Numbered from the stretch's first letter, positions 6,751-13,627 are shown. The stretch: DNA of 15,054 nucleotides from an uncultured Mailhella sp. (GCA_910579055.1 CAJTSU010000084.1:1-15054), one strand, 5' to 3'. Program-made: numbers and translations. The notes: generated by a model not told the origin, from the letters alone.

Positions 6751-8862
6751 CTATGCGCACAACTTTGTAACAAAATTCTTCCCTTGCTCACCGGCAAGGA
6801 AGATGTGCAGCGTCTCGACAAAGCGCTGATCGTATTTTGCATTCTCCTGAGAGAGGATATGCAGGGCTTGATCTGCGGCGCATGCCTGCCTGTAGGAGCG
6901 CGGGCGCAGCAGGGCACAGAAGGTGTTCGCCACGGCAAGCAGCCGGGCTTCTTCACAAATGGCGTCGCCCTGAAGGCCATTGGGATAACCTGAGCCGTCC
7001 ATACGTTCATACATTTGCATGATGACGTCTACCACGGGCAGGCCGAAGTCGATTCCGTCCAGCATGGACTTTGCATAGTTCACATGGCTTTGCAACAACT
7101 GCCGTTCTTCAGGTGTAAGACGGTCGTTTTTGGCGATCAGCCCGCGCGGCAGGCGCAGCATCCCCAGTTGGAAGAGGCAGGCCGCAATGTGCAGTGTATT
7201 CCTGCGGGTGTCGTCCCAGTTCAGCAATGCGGCCATGTGCAGGGCCAGCTCCCCGGTATGCGCCGACTGACCGCGCAGGTACGGGTCTACCACTTCAATG
7301 GACGTGCTCAGGGCGTTGACCGTTTTCCAGATCATGGCTTGCTGCCGTTCCTGGCTGTGGATCATGTCCGTGATGTCGCGGCACAGCGCAACTACGCCGG
7401 TGACATTGCCTTCTTCATCGTAAAAGGGTTCAGATGTTATCTGAAAATGCCGGTGTTCATGCCGCCCCGTACATCCGGGGGCAACGGCAGAGACAAGTTC
7501 CCGCGTGAAGGTGACAGGGCGGTCGTCACGCAGAACCTCGCGCCAGCGCGTATCAAATGTCTCGCCTCCGGCACTGAGCAGGGCTGTTTCCGGCGGGTTG
7601 TTCATGAGATCGGGCACGGCTCGTCCGAGAATGCGCCCGAAGGCGGAGTTGGCGTAGAGAATGCGCCCCAGACTGCTTTGCACCACCAGCCCGTCGCTGA
7701 GGGCTTCGGTAATATTGGCGATAAATTCGTGCTGCTGCGTCACGGTCTGGTGCAAATCTTCCATTTCCCGGCTTGCGGCTTCGGCATGACGGCCAACCAG
7801 CCGCCACCACAGGAGGCCGGTGAGCAGGCCGGCCCCCAGAGTCAGAGCGACAGTCCAGAACAGAATATTGTCCCGGCAGTCCTGAAACGCCTGGAGAACG
7901 GAATTCTCCAGAATGTCGGCTCCGACGGCAAGCGGCAGATCCGGCACTTTGACGCAAAGAGAAAAGACCCGCGATCCGTCGGGCAGGGAACGGACGGCAA
8001 AGGGCATAACGCCCTGCGCGTCCGCGTTCCAGCCGGGCAGGGGGATGAGCGCGCCGGCTTCCAGCTGGGCAAGGCTGAAGCTTCCGTCCGGGGAGTCTGC
8101 GCGCGGGGAAAGAGAGAGCAGACGGGTGGCCAGTCCGTGTTCCTCTCCTTCACGGGGCATGGCGGCCAGAGCTACAGCCCGGCTGAGGCGCAGGGTGGCG
8201 ACCAGCAGCCCCTGGGGCCGGTTCTGTTCCGGGTTCAGGTAAGCCCGTACAGGCAGGGCGAGCGTCAGCACGGCGTTCCCCTGAGGGGAAACCCGGACGG
8301 AAGAAATATGGGCGGCGTTGTCCCTCAATGCCGCGTCCATGGCGGCAAGCGCGATGCCGTCCAACGCCCGCGCGTCGGCTCCTGCTCTCTCGCCGGCATG
8401 GACAAGGAGCGTCTTGTCCGGCGTCAGCAGGTCAAGTTCCGAAACAAACGAGGAAATCTGTCCGGCCAGGAGAGAGCGCATGGCCGGAATTTGAAGGCGA
8501 AGCCGGGAAACTTCATCCTCTCCCTCTTCTTGCCCGGCATGAGGCTGCGCCGCGCCGGCAAGCCGCGCGGCTTCCCCTGCGGGGAGATTGTTGACCTCTT
8601 CAGCAAAGAGCGTCAGCGCCTCCTGGCGGGAAAGGGCGGTCAGTGGGCTTTCCGTACTCCCGAACCACGAAGCCACGGCAGAGCTTCTGGCCTGAGCCTG
8701 CTGGAGCAATGCCGTTGTGGTCTGATCGGTGATGCTCTTCCGGCCCGCTTCGATCAGCATGTATGCGGCCAGAACCCCAACCGTGCAGACGCAGAAAAGA
8801 AGGATGATCAGCGCCGCGTGAGAATGGTATCCGGCGCGACGGGTATGTTTGCGAGCGCTCAT
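6751..8862 (-). CDS. Membrane sensor with PAS and degenerate HD-GYP domain
   Basis: A 703-residue protein. Residues 15-37 form a first membrane helix, 38-330 a large extracytoplasmic sensing region, 333-356 a second helix, about 375-500 a PAS domain ending in VALCRDITDMI, and about 505-690 an HD-GYP domain. HD-GYP enzymes hydrolyse cyclic di-GMP, but here the metal-binding HD is F564-Q565 (LFQLGM in place of LHDIGK), HHE before the GYP loop is M617-Y618-E619, and the DxxDAL element reads NTFCAL. The loop DGSGYP (622-627), H535 and H593 remain. Catalysis is therefore unlikely; it may bind ligand or act by protein contacts. ATG at 8862 follows GAGGAAA; a short upstream frame overlaps it by ATGA. 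It converges on nrdG with a 66-base gap that lacks a clear terminator. The extracytoplasmic ligand is unknown. Confidence 0.9.
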   Translation of the reverse strand: MSARKHTRRAGYHSHAALIILLFCVCTVGVLAAYMLIEAGRKSITDQTTTALLQQAQARSSAVASWFGSTESPLTALSRQEALTLFAEEVNNLPAGEAARLAGAAQPHAGQEEGEDEVSRLRLQIPAMRSLLAGQISSFVSELDLLTPDKTLLVHAGERAGADARALDGIALAAMDAALRDNAAHISSVRVSPQGNAVLTLALPVRAYLNPEQNRPQGLLVATLRLSRAVALAAMPREGEEHGLATRLLSLSPRADSPDGSFSLAQLEAGALIPLPGWNADAQGVMPFAVRSLPDGSRVFSLCVKVPDLPLAVGADILENSVLQAFQDCRDNILFWTVALTLGAGLLTGLLWWRLVGRHAEAASREMEDLHQTVTQQHEFIANITEALSDGLVVQSSLGRILYANSAFGRILGRAVPDLMNNPPETALLSAGGETFDTRWREVLRDDRPVTFTRELVSAVAPGCTGRHEHRHFQITSEPFYDEEGNVTGVVALCRDITDMIHSQERQQAMIWKTVNALSTSIEVVDPYLRGQSAHTGELALHMAALLNWDDTRRNTLHIAACLFQLGMLRLPRGLIAKNDRLTPEERQLLQSHVNYAKSMLDGIDFGLPVVDVIMQMYERMDGSGYPNGLQGDAICEEARLLAVANTFCALLRPRSYRQACAADQALHILSQENAKYDQRFVETLHIFLAGEQGKNFVTKLCA

Positions 8863-9041
8863 GGCGTTTCCTCATGTATTTCGCGTTTCTCTGCGGCCTT
8901 GCAGGGAAGTCTCGCTGCGTTTAAGGAGTCTTTGCCTTCCAGACAGGCGGGAACGTATTGAAATATGATATCGTTGGAGCCTGAACGACGGCTATGACCA
9001 GCAAGCTCCCGTTCAAACCAGACGACACGTTCGGAAGCCAT
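8859..9041 (-). CDS. Possible small ORF overlapping the sensor gene start
   Basis: A 60-codon frame beginning MASERVVWFERELAGHS whose TGA stop overlaps the ATG of the sensor gene (ATGA). Such overlap is typical of translational coupling, which is the only real support. There is no convincing Shine-Dalgarno before its ATG, its third-position GC is lower than that of the neighbours, and I recognise no family. It may be chance or the remnant of a longer frame. Confidence 0.2.
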   Translation of the reverse strand: MASERVVWFERELAGHSRRSGSNDIIFQYVPACLEGKDSLNAARLPCKAAEKREIHEETP

Positions 9042-9103
9042 GTCACACCCGAGGGAAGGCTGAATGTTGCAATCCCCGGGCCCGCATGACCGGCAACACG
9101 GTA

Positions 9104-9235
9104 TCAAAAGAACTCGAGGGGCCGCTGCCGCTTTCCCGAGCAAACACGATATACGGGGAGATAGTGCGAAGCGCTTTGCCGCAAAGCAGGCTGGAAACGC
9201 TGCATAGCTTCATTTTGATGCGGATACCAACTCAT
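9104..9235 (-). CDS. Candidate 43-residue small protein
   Basis: The ATG at 9233-9235 is preceded by a textbook ribosome site, AAGGAG plus five bases, and by a plausible sigma-70 promoter 57 bases further up (9292-9320). The product begins MSWYPHQNEAMQRFQPALRQ, is rich in aromatic and basic residues (many Gln, Arg and His) and has no membrane segment or known motif. Third-position GC is only about 55 percent, below the long genes here, which argues against long conservation. Treat as a hypothesis. Confidence 0.3.
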   Translation of the reverse strand: MSWYPHQNEAMQRFQPALRQSASHYLPVYRVCSGKRQRPLEFF

Positions 9236-9291
9236 AAGCGCTCCTTGGCGGCCCCTTGCGCAAGCTGTGAAGACGTGGAGCCATCCCCGCA

Positions 9292-9320
9292 AGAATACGC
9301 ATTGACCGCGGCAGCGTCAA
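9292..9320 (-). promoter_or_regulatory. Candidate sigma-70 promoter
   Basis: The minus strand has TTGACG (complement of 9315-9320), 17 bases, then TATTCT (complement of 9292-9297): 5/6 and 4/6 matches. It points toward the small ORF at 9104-9235 and, about 430 bases on, the sensor gene. The -35 is also one arm of a TTGAC/GTCAA inverted repeat (9302-9320). Confidence 0.4.
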
Positions 9321-9336
9321 ATTTGTGTACGCATAC

Positions 9337-9359
9337 GCTCTCTAGTAGAATAGTGTTGA
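9337..9359 (+). repeat. Bipartite 23-bp repeat, copy 2
   Basis: GCTCT, five variable bases, AGAATAGTGTTGA: identical to the copy at 427-449 (other strand) in both conserved blocks, 19 of 23 bases overall. Here it lies in the spacer downstream of birA, and a run of A follows directly. Confidence 0.5.
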
Positions 9360-9360
9360 A

Positions 9361-9407
9361 AAAATCCTTGACCGGCGAAGGCGCGAGCGTAGCGAGCCAT
9401 GCCGGCC
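9361..9407 (-). terminator. Probable birA terminator (compound hairpin plus T-run)
   Basis: On the minus strand, CCGGC (complement of 9401-9405) and GCCGG (complement of 9372-9376) enclose an inner imperfect stem built from GGCTCGCTACGCTCGCGCC; seven bases after it comes a run of six T (complement of 9358-9363). The inner part carries the CGAGCGNAGYGAG-type motif also seen in the palindromic element. It lies 80 bases after the birA stop. Confidence 0.45.
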
Positions 9408-9433
9408 GCGCGCGATTTTCGTGCGTTTCCGTC

Positions 9434-9467
9434 AAGCCGCTTTGCGGCTTAAACGGCGCAAACGCCG
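9434..9467. repeat. Tandem hairpins downstream of birA
   Basis: AAGCCGC-TTT-GCGGCTT (9434-9450) and CGGCG-CAAA-CGCCG (9454-9467) lie side by side just after the birA stop codon in its reading direction. They may protect the 3' end of the transcript or assist termination together with the hairpin at 9361-9407. Confidence 0.5.
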
Positions 9468-9487
9468 CGAAGTGTGGGGGGGGGGCA

Positions 9488-10342
9488 TCACGCATCGGGC
9501 GGCGTAAGCCGCCCCTCGGCCGCAAGATAACATTCATCCAGGCGTTCCAGAATACGGCGCAGCAGTTCCGCCCGATCCACCGCCCGGCCTGACGCAGTCA
9601 GCAGCGAACCCGCCCGGTCACGGATTTCCGGGGCAAAGTCCTCCGCCCGAGCGTTCACATTGACGCCGACACCGATGACCATCCACTCCAGCTCGTCCGC
9701 GCGATGGCCGCTTTCCACCAGCACGCCGCAAATCTTGCGGCCATTCAGCAGCACATCGTTGGGGGTCTTGATTTCAGGCTTCAGCCCTGTAAGTTCGCGT
9801 ACCGCATCACATACCGCCGCCAGGGCCATATGCGTCACCTCCGCCGCCCCCGTCCGGGAAGGCCGCAGAACAACCGTAAACGCCAGACTGCGGGGCGCGG
9901 AAAACCAGGAACGCCCCTTGCGTCCCCTGCCGGCCGATTGCCTGCCTGCCACCACCACGCAGCCTTCTTCCGCACCTTCCACCGCCAGCCGCACGGCCAC
10001 ATTATTGGTCGTATCCGTTTCTTCCAGCCAAATCCAGCGTGCTTGCCCGAGCAGACGGGAACGCAGACCGGCTCTCACGGCCGCCGCAGAAAAGTCCCCG
10101 CTTTCCGCAAGCAGGCGATACCCCCGGCGCGGAACAGCATCAATGAGAAAACCGCGCCCGCGCAACGTCCGCACATGTTTGCTCACAGCGGCCCGGCTCA
10201 GGCCGAGCAGGGCGGAAATTTCCTCGCCGGAACGCCAGCCTTCTCCTGTTCCGCAAGCGGCCTCGCGCAGCAGGGCCAGAACACGATCCCTGGTAGATGC
10301 GTCCGCAGGCACGGACGGGGTGCAGAGCAGAGTATCGGACAT
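9488..10342 (-). CDS. birA: BirA: biotin-protein ligase and biotin operon repressor
   Basis: Bifunctional protein that makes biotinyl-5'-AMP, transfers biotin to the carrier protein of biotin-dependent carboxylases, and, when biotin is ample, represses biotin genes. The 284-residue protein has an N-terminal winged helix (about 18-78; SGEEISALLGLSRAAVSKHVRTL), ETDTTN (108-113), the biotinyl-AMP loop GRGRKGRSW (138-146), KTPND with catalytic-site K192, and VIGVGVNVN (222-230). It ends at LTPPDA, so the SH3-like C-terminal domain (about 50 residues in the 321-residue E. coli protein) is missing. ATG at 10342 has no Shine-Dalgarno sequence; the promoter at 10355-10382 would start the mRNA about six bases before it, so it is probably leaderless. 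The BirA operator sits one base upstream of the ATG, predicting autorepression. Confidence 0.95.
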   Translation of the reverse strand: MSDTLLCTPSVPADASTRDRVLALLREAACGTGEGWRSGEEISALLGLSRAAVSKHVRTLRGRGFLIDAVPRRGYRLLAESGDFSAAAVRAGLRSRLLGQARWIWLEETDTTNNVAVRLAVEGAEEGCVVVAGRQSAGRGRKGRSWFSAPRSLAFTVVLRPSRTGAAEVTHMALAAVCDAVRELTGLKPEIKTPNDVLLNGRKICGVLVESGHRADELEWMVIGVGVNVNARAEDFAPEIRDRAGSLLTASGRAVDRAELLRRILERLDECYLAAEGRLTPPDA

Positions 10343-10343
10343 A

Positions 10344-10377
10344 TTGTAAACCTTATTTTAAAAAATTAAGTTGACAT
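10344..10377. promoter_or_regulatory. BirA operator (bioO) between birA and bioB
   Basis: TTGTAAACC, 16 bases, AGTTGACAT. The left half matches the BirA consensus TTGTAAACC-N16-GGTTTACAA exactly, the right half at 6 of 9, and the spacing equals that in E. coli bioO. It covers the -10 and start region of the birA promoter and contains the -35 of the bioB promoter, so one dimer could shut both directions. Confidence 0.88.
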
Positions 10378-10382
10378 TTCAA
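10355..10382 (-). promoter_or_regulatory. birA promoter
   Basis: The minus strand has TTGAAA (complement of 10377-10382), 16 bases, TAAAAT (complement of 10355-10360, 5/6). The predicted start near 10348 leaves only about six bases before the birA ATG. It is fully overlapped by the BirA operator. Confidence 0.6.
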
Positions 10383-10398
10383 GACAAGCCCTGATAGC
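10371..10398 (+). promoter_or_regulatory. bioB operon promoter
   Basis: A perfect -35 TTGACA (10371-10376) lies inside the right half of the BirA operator. The best -10 is GATAGC (10393-10398) after 16 bases, only 3/6, so the promoter is likely modest. The leader would be about 100 bases. The overlap with the operator predicts repression by BirA with biotinyl-AMP. Confidence 0.6.
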
Positions 10399-10502
10399 GA
10401 TCAGACCGCAGCCTCTTTCCGGCAGGTTAAACCGGGAGACTGCGCTTGTCCAAGCGTCTTTTTCGCCCCCGCGCAAAACTCTTCCACAAAGAAAGGCCCT
10501 TC

Positions 10503-11504
10503 ATGCACACACTTCTCCACACCATCCTGAAGCGCATTGCGGCTAAACAAACCCCTCTGCTGAACGAAGCCGAAGCCATTGCCCTGGCCTGCCTGCCTGA
10601 TCAGGATACGCTCGACATTCTGGCCGCCGCCGCTGCCGCCCGCGCCGCCTTTGGCCCGGAAGCGGGCGCAAGCTGCGGCATTGTCAACGCCAAGTCCGGG
10701 CATTGCCCGGAAAACTGCGCCTTCTGCGCTCAATCCGCGCATCACCGGGGCAACGCGCCCGTGTACCCGCTTATGAGCGTGGACGAATTGCTGCACCGGG
10801 CCGAAGAACTGGCTCGGGCCGGCGTTTCCCGCTTCGGCATCGTCACCAGCGGGACAGCGCTTGCCGATCGCGAACTCGACAGTCTTTGCGCGGCGGCGGA
10901 ACATATCCTCCGCAATGTGGATATCCGTCTGTGCGGCTCCCTGGGGATGCTGACGGAAGAACGGGGCCGCCGCCTGAAACAGGCCGGGTTCACTCGTTAT
11001 CATCACAATCTGGAAACGGCGGCCAGCCATTTTGACGCCATCTGCACCACCCACGCCTATGAGGAAGATATCCTGAGCCTGCGCGCCGCACGCCGGGCCG
11101 GGCTGGAACTGTGCAGCTGCGGCATTTTCGGCCTGGGTGAAAGCTGGGAGCAGCGTGTGGAACTGGGCCTGACCCTGGCGGCGGAAGGCGTTGATTCCCT
11201 GCCGGTAAACTTTCTGAAGGCCATTCCCGGCACGCCGCTGGAAGGAACCCCGCCGCCCTCTCCGCGGGAAGCCCTGCGCTGCATCGCGCTGATGCGCCTG
11301 CTGAATCCCGGCAAGGATGTGGTCATTTGCGGCGGGCGGGAACATGCACTGGGGCAATGGCAATCCTGGGCATTTGCCGCCGGGGCCAGCATGATCATGA
11401 CCGGAAACTACCTCACCACCACAGGATGCGCCTTTGCGGAAGATCATGCCATGCTGGCCGCTCTCGGACTGCGCGCTCCGGAACACAAAGAGGCCAGGTC
11501 ATGA
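10503..11504 (+). CDS. bioB: Biotin synthase, anaerobe-type (Type II-like)
   Basis: Radical SAM enzyme that inserts sulfur into dethiobiotin to form biotin, the last step of the pathway. The 333-residue protein has the CX3CX2C motif (C68, C72, C75 in HCPENCAFCAQS), YHHNLET (166-172), LCSCGIFGLGE (203-213) and CGGRE (276-280). Compared with E. coli BioB, two ligands of the sacrificial [2Fe-2S] cluster are absent: C97 is G112 and R260 is V274. C144 and C204 match C128 and C188. Extra cysteines occur at C58, C206 and C276. This fits the class described from obligate anaerobes that carries a [4Fe-5S] auxiliary cluster. ATG at 10503 follows GAAAGG; a TTG 19 codons upstream is rejected. The stop overlaps the next start (ATGA). 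Confidence 0.95.
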   Translation: MHTLLHTILKRIAAKQTPLLNEAEAIALACLPDQDTLDILAAAAAARAAFGPEAGASCGIVNAKSGHCPENCAFCAQSAHHRGNAPVYPLMSVDELLHRAEELARAGVSRFGIVTSGTALADRELDSLCAAAEHILRNVDIRLCGSLGMLTEERGRRLKQAGFTRYHHNLETAASHFDAICTTHAYEEDILSLRAARRAGLELCSCGIFGLGESWEQRVELGLTLAAEGVDSLPVNFLKAIPGTPLEGTPPPSPREALRCIALMRLLNPGKDVVICGGREHALGQWQSWAFAAGASMIMTGNYLTTTGCAFAEDHAMLAALGLRAPEHKEARS

Positions 11505-13627
11505 GCCCGGCCAGTGCCGCTTCGCGCGGATGCTTCATCACCGGCACGGATACCGACGCGGGAAAAACCACGGTCACGGCGGCACTGCTGCGCGCGCTGC
11601 TGGAATACGGGCTGGAAAGCGATCCGGCAAACAGCTTTGAAGCGCGGGCGATCAAGCCCGTGCAGACCGGCTGTGAACCGGGAGAGGACGCCAACCCCGC
11701 CGCGCCGGACGTAAAACGCTATAGTGAGGCATTGCGCGGCTTGTCTCTTCCTGACGCAGCACAGCCCCGCGCCTCGGCGTTACGCTGTTTCCGCCCGGCC
11801 TGCTCCCCTCATCTGGCCGCACAGGCCGCCGGAGAACATCTGGATGCGCGAGAGCTCGCCCTGGCCTGTCGTGCGGAGGTGTGCAAGGCAAACTTCACGC
11901 TCATTGAGGGGGCGGGCGGCGCGCATGTGCCGCTTAACGACGAGGAAGATATGCTCGATCTCATGGCCGCGCTGGATTTCCCCGTGCTGCTGGTGGTGAG
12001 CAACAAACTGGGCTGTATCAATCACGCTCTGCTCACGTTGGACGCGCTGGCGGCGCGCGGCTTGCGCGGGGCGGGCATGATCCTGTGCCGCACCGTTCCC
12101 GACCGGGCCGGGGAAGAAATACTGCGCGCGGACAACGCCGCCGTGCTGGCCCGCAAGGGCGCGGAGCGGGGCTTTCCCGTGCTGGCGGAACTGCCCTTTC
12201 TTCCCGATCTGGATGCTCCGTCCTCCGAGGAGCGGGAACGGGCGTGGGCGCGGCTTTCAGCCCTGTTGCGGGACGCCGCGCGCCATATGATCTGCTCCTG
12301 TTCTGGAGAAATAGCGAAACAGAGTCTTGCAGCGGATGAACTTCTGGCCTTTGACCGGGATCATATCTGGCACCCCTATGCGCCCGCCGCGCCGGGCCCG
12401 AAGGTATGGGAGGCCGTCTCCGCCGCAGGCGCGCGCATCCGGCTGCGGGACGGGCGCGAAGTGGTGGACGGCATGTCCTCCTGGTGGTGCGCCGCGCTGG
12501 GCTACCGCCGCCCGGAACTGATCCGCGCGCTGACGGAACAGGCCGCGCGCATGCCGCACGTCATGTTCGGCGGCCTGACCCACCAGCCCGCCGTGACGCT
12601 GGCCGAAAAGCTTCTGGCACTGGCTCCTGCCGGGCTGAACAACGTCTTTTTCGCGGATTCCGGTTCCATTTCTGTGGAAGCGGCGATCAAGATGGCCCTG
12701 CAATACTGGCAGGCCGCGGGAAAGCCGGGCAAAACCCGTCTGGCCGCGCTGCGCGGGGCCTACCACGGCGACACTTGCGGAGCGATGTCCGTCTGCGACC
12801 CCGTCACCGGCATGCACCACCTGTTCTCCGGCATTCTGCCGCGTCAGCTCTTTCTGGAACGCCCCTCCTGCCGTTTCGATCAGGCCTTTGAGCCGGCAAG
12901 CTTTGCGCAAACGGAACAGACCCTGCGGCGCGAAGCCGCAACGCTGGCCGCGCTTATTGTGGAGCCGGTGGTACAGGGCGCGGGCGGGATGTGGTTCTAC
13001 CACCCCGAATACCTGCGTCGCCTGCGCGCTGTGTGCGACGAGGCGGGCATTCTGCTCATTGCGGATGAAATTGCCACCGGATTCGGACGCACGGGCAAAC
13101 TTTTCGCCTCGGAATGGGCGGAGATTTCCCCGGATATCATGTGTCTGGGCAAGGCACTGACCGGCGGAACCATGACCCTTTCCGCCGTGCTGACGAGCCA
13201 TCGCGTGGCGGACGCCATTTCCCGCCCCAAGGCCGAAGGGCTGCCCGGCGCGTTCATGCACGGGCCGACCTTCATGGGCAGCCCGCTGGCCTGCGCCGTG
13301 GCCCGCGCCGCTGTGGACGCATTGCTGGCCTCCGCCTGGCAGGAACATGTCGCCCGGCTGGAGCGCCGCCTTGCGGAGGGGCTGGCTCCTTGCCGGAATA
13401 TACCCGGCGTACGCGATGTGCGCGCACTGGGAGCCATTGGCGTAGTGGAAACGGAACACCCTGTGAATACGGAAAAAATGCAGGACTTCTTCGTGCGGCA
13501 GGGCGTATGGATTCGCCCCTTCAATCGCACGGTATACGTCATGCCGCCTTTCATCACCCCGGACGCAGACGCGGATCTGCTGACCCGTTCAATATGCCTG
13601 GCCTTTGCCCAAGGAATGCACCTATGA
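11501..13627 (+). CDS. bioDA: BioD-BioA fusion: dethiobiotin synthetase / DAPA aminotransferase
   Basis: A single 708-residue chain. Residues 1-~250 are dethiobiotin synthetase (ATP- and CO2-dependent ring closure of DAPA): P-loop GTDTDAGKTT (15-24), IKPVQTG with K52, EGAGG (136-140). Residues ~278-708 are the PLP enzyme converting KAPA to DAPA, normally with SAM as amino donor: WHPY (290-293), SWWCAALGYRRPEL, GAYHGDT (419-425), ADEI with D522, and the Schiff-base lysine K551 in CLGKALTGG. The frame is continuous, with a ~25-residue linker that includes MICSCSGEIAKQ; no Shine-Dalgarno precedes that Met, so it is a true fusion. ATG at 11501 overlaps the bioB stop and is preceded by GAGG; the symporter start overlaps its own stop. 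The BioD-BioA order is that of the plant and fungal bifunctional enzymes. Confidence 0.95.
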   Translation: MSPASAASRGCFITGTDTDAGKTTVTAALLRALLEYGLESDPANSFEARAIKPVQTGCEPGEDANPAAPDVKRYSEALRGLSLPDAAQPRASALRCFRPACSPHLAAQAAGEHLDARELALACRAEVCKANFTLIEGAGGAHVPLNDEEDMLDLMAALDFPVLLVVSNKLGCINHALLTLDALAARGLRGAGMILCRTVPDRAGEEILRADNAAVLARKGAERGFPVLAELPFLPDLDAPSSEERERAWARLSALLRDAARHMICSCSGEIAKQSLAADELLAFDRDHIWHPYAPAAPGPKVWEAVSAAGARIRLRDGREVVDGMSSWWCAALGYRRPELIRALTEQAARMPHVMFGGLTHQPAVTLAEKLLALAPAGLNNVFFADSGSISVEAAIKMALQYWQAAGKPGKTRLAALRGAYHGDTCGAMSVCDPVTGMHHLFSGILPRQLFLERPSCRFDQAFEPASFAQTEQTLRREAATLAALIVEPVVQGAGGMWFYHPEYLRRLRAVCDEAGILLIADEIATGFGRTGKLFASEWAEISPDIMCLGKALTGGTMTLSAVLTSHRVADAISRPKAEGLPGAFMHGPTFMGSPLACAVARAAVDALLASAWQEHVARLERRLAEGLAPCRNIPGVRDVRALGAIGVVETEHPVNTEKMQDFFVRQGVWIRPFNRTVYVMPPFITPDADADLLTRSICLAFAQGMHL

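Larger units (their letters stand above)
8863..9487. other. Gene-poor spacer between the sensor gene and birA
   Basis: This 625-base stretch holds no protein I recognise. It contains two weak small frames on the minus strand (8859-9041 and 9104-9235), a candidate minus-strand promoter (9292-9320), the second copy of the bipartite repeat (9337-9359), a compound hairpin followed by a T-run (9361-9407), a tandem hairpin pair (9434-9467) and a run of ten G (9476-9485). Composition is less GC-biased than the flanking genes up to about 9360. It could be decayed sequence. Confidence 0.6.

Noticed and set aside
7015..8961. Plus-strand open frame of 648 codons antisense to the sensor gene
   Set aside because: The minus-strand frame has clear membrane, PAS and HD-GYP features; the antisense protein has none.
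9086..9592. 168-codon plus-strand frame in the spacer before birA
   Set aside because: It runs through hairpins and the G10 tract into the birA antisense, has no ribosome site and no recognisable domain.
10425..10433. GGTTAAACC as a second BirA half-site
   Set aside because: Only 6 of 9 positions fit and no partner half-site lies 14-16 bases away; the site at 10344-10377 is far better.
10401..11486. Minus-strand open frame opposite bioB
   Set aside because: bioB motifs are unambiguous on the plus strand.
12257..13459. Minus-strand open frame opposite the BioA domain
   Set aside because: The BioA catalytic residues on the plus strand explain the region.
13114..13623. N-terminal extension of the symporter frame by 170 codons
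   Set aside because: It overlaps the BioA coding region in another frame; the ATG at 13624 with AAGGA upstream and the ATGA overlap gives a normal-length SSS protein.
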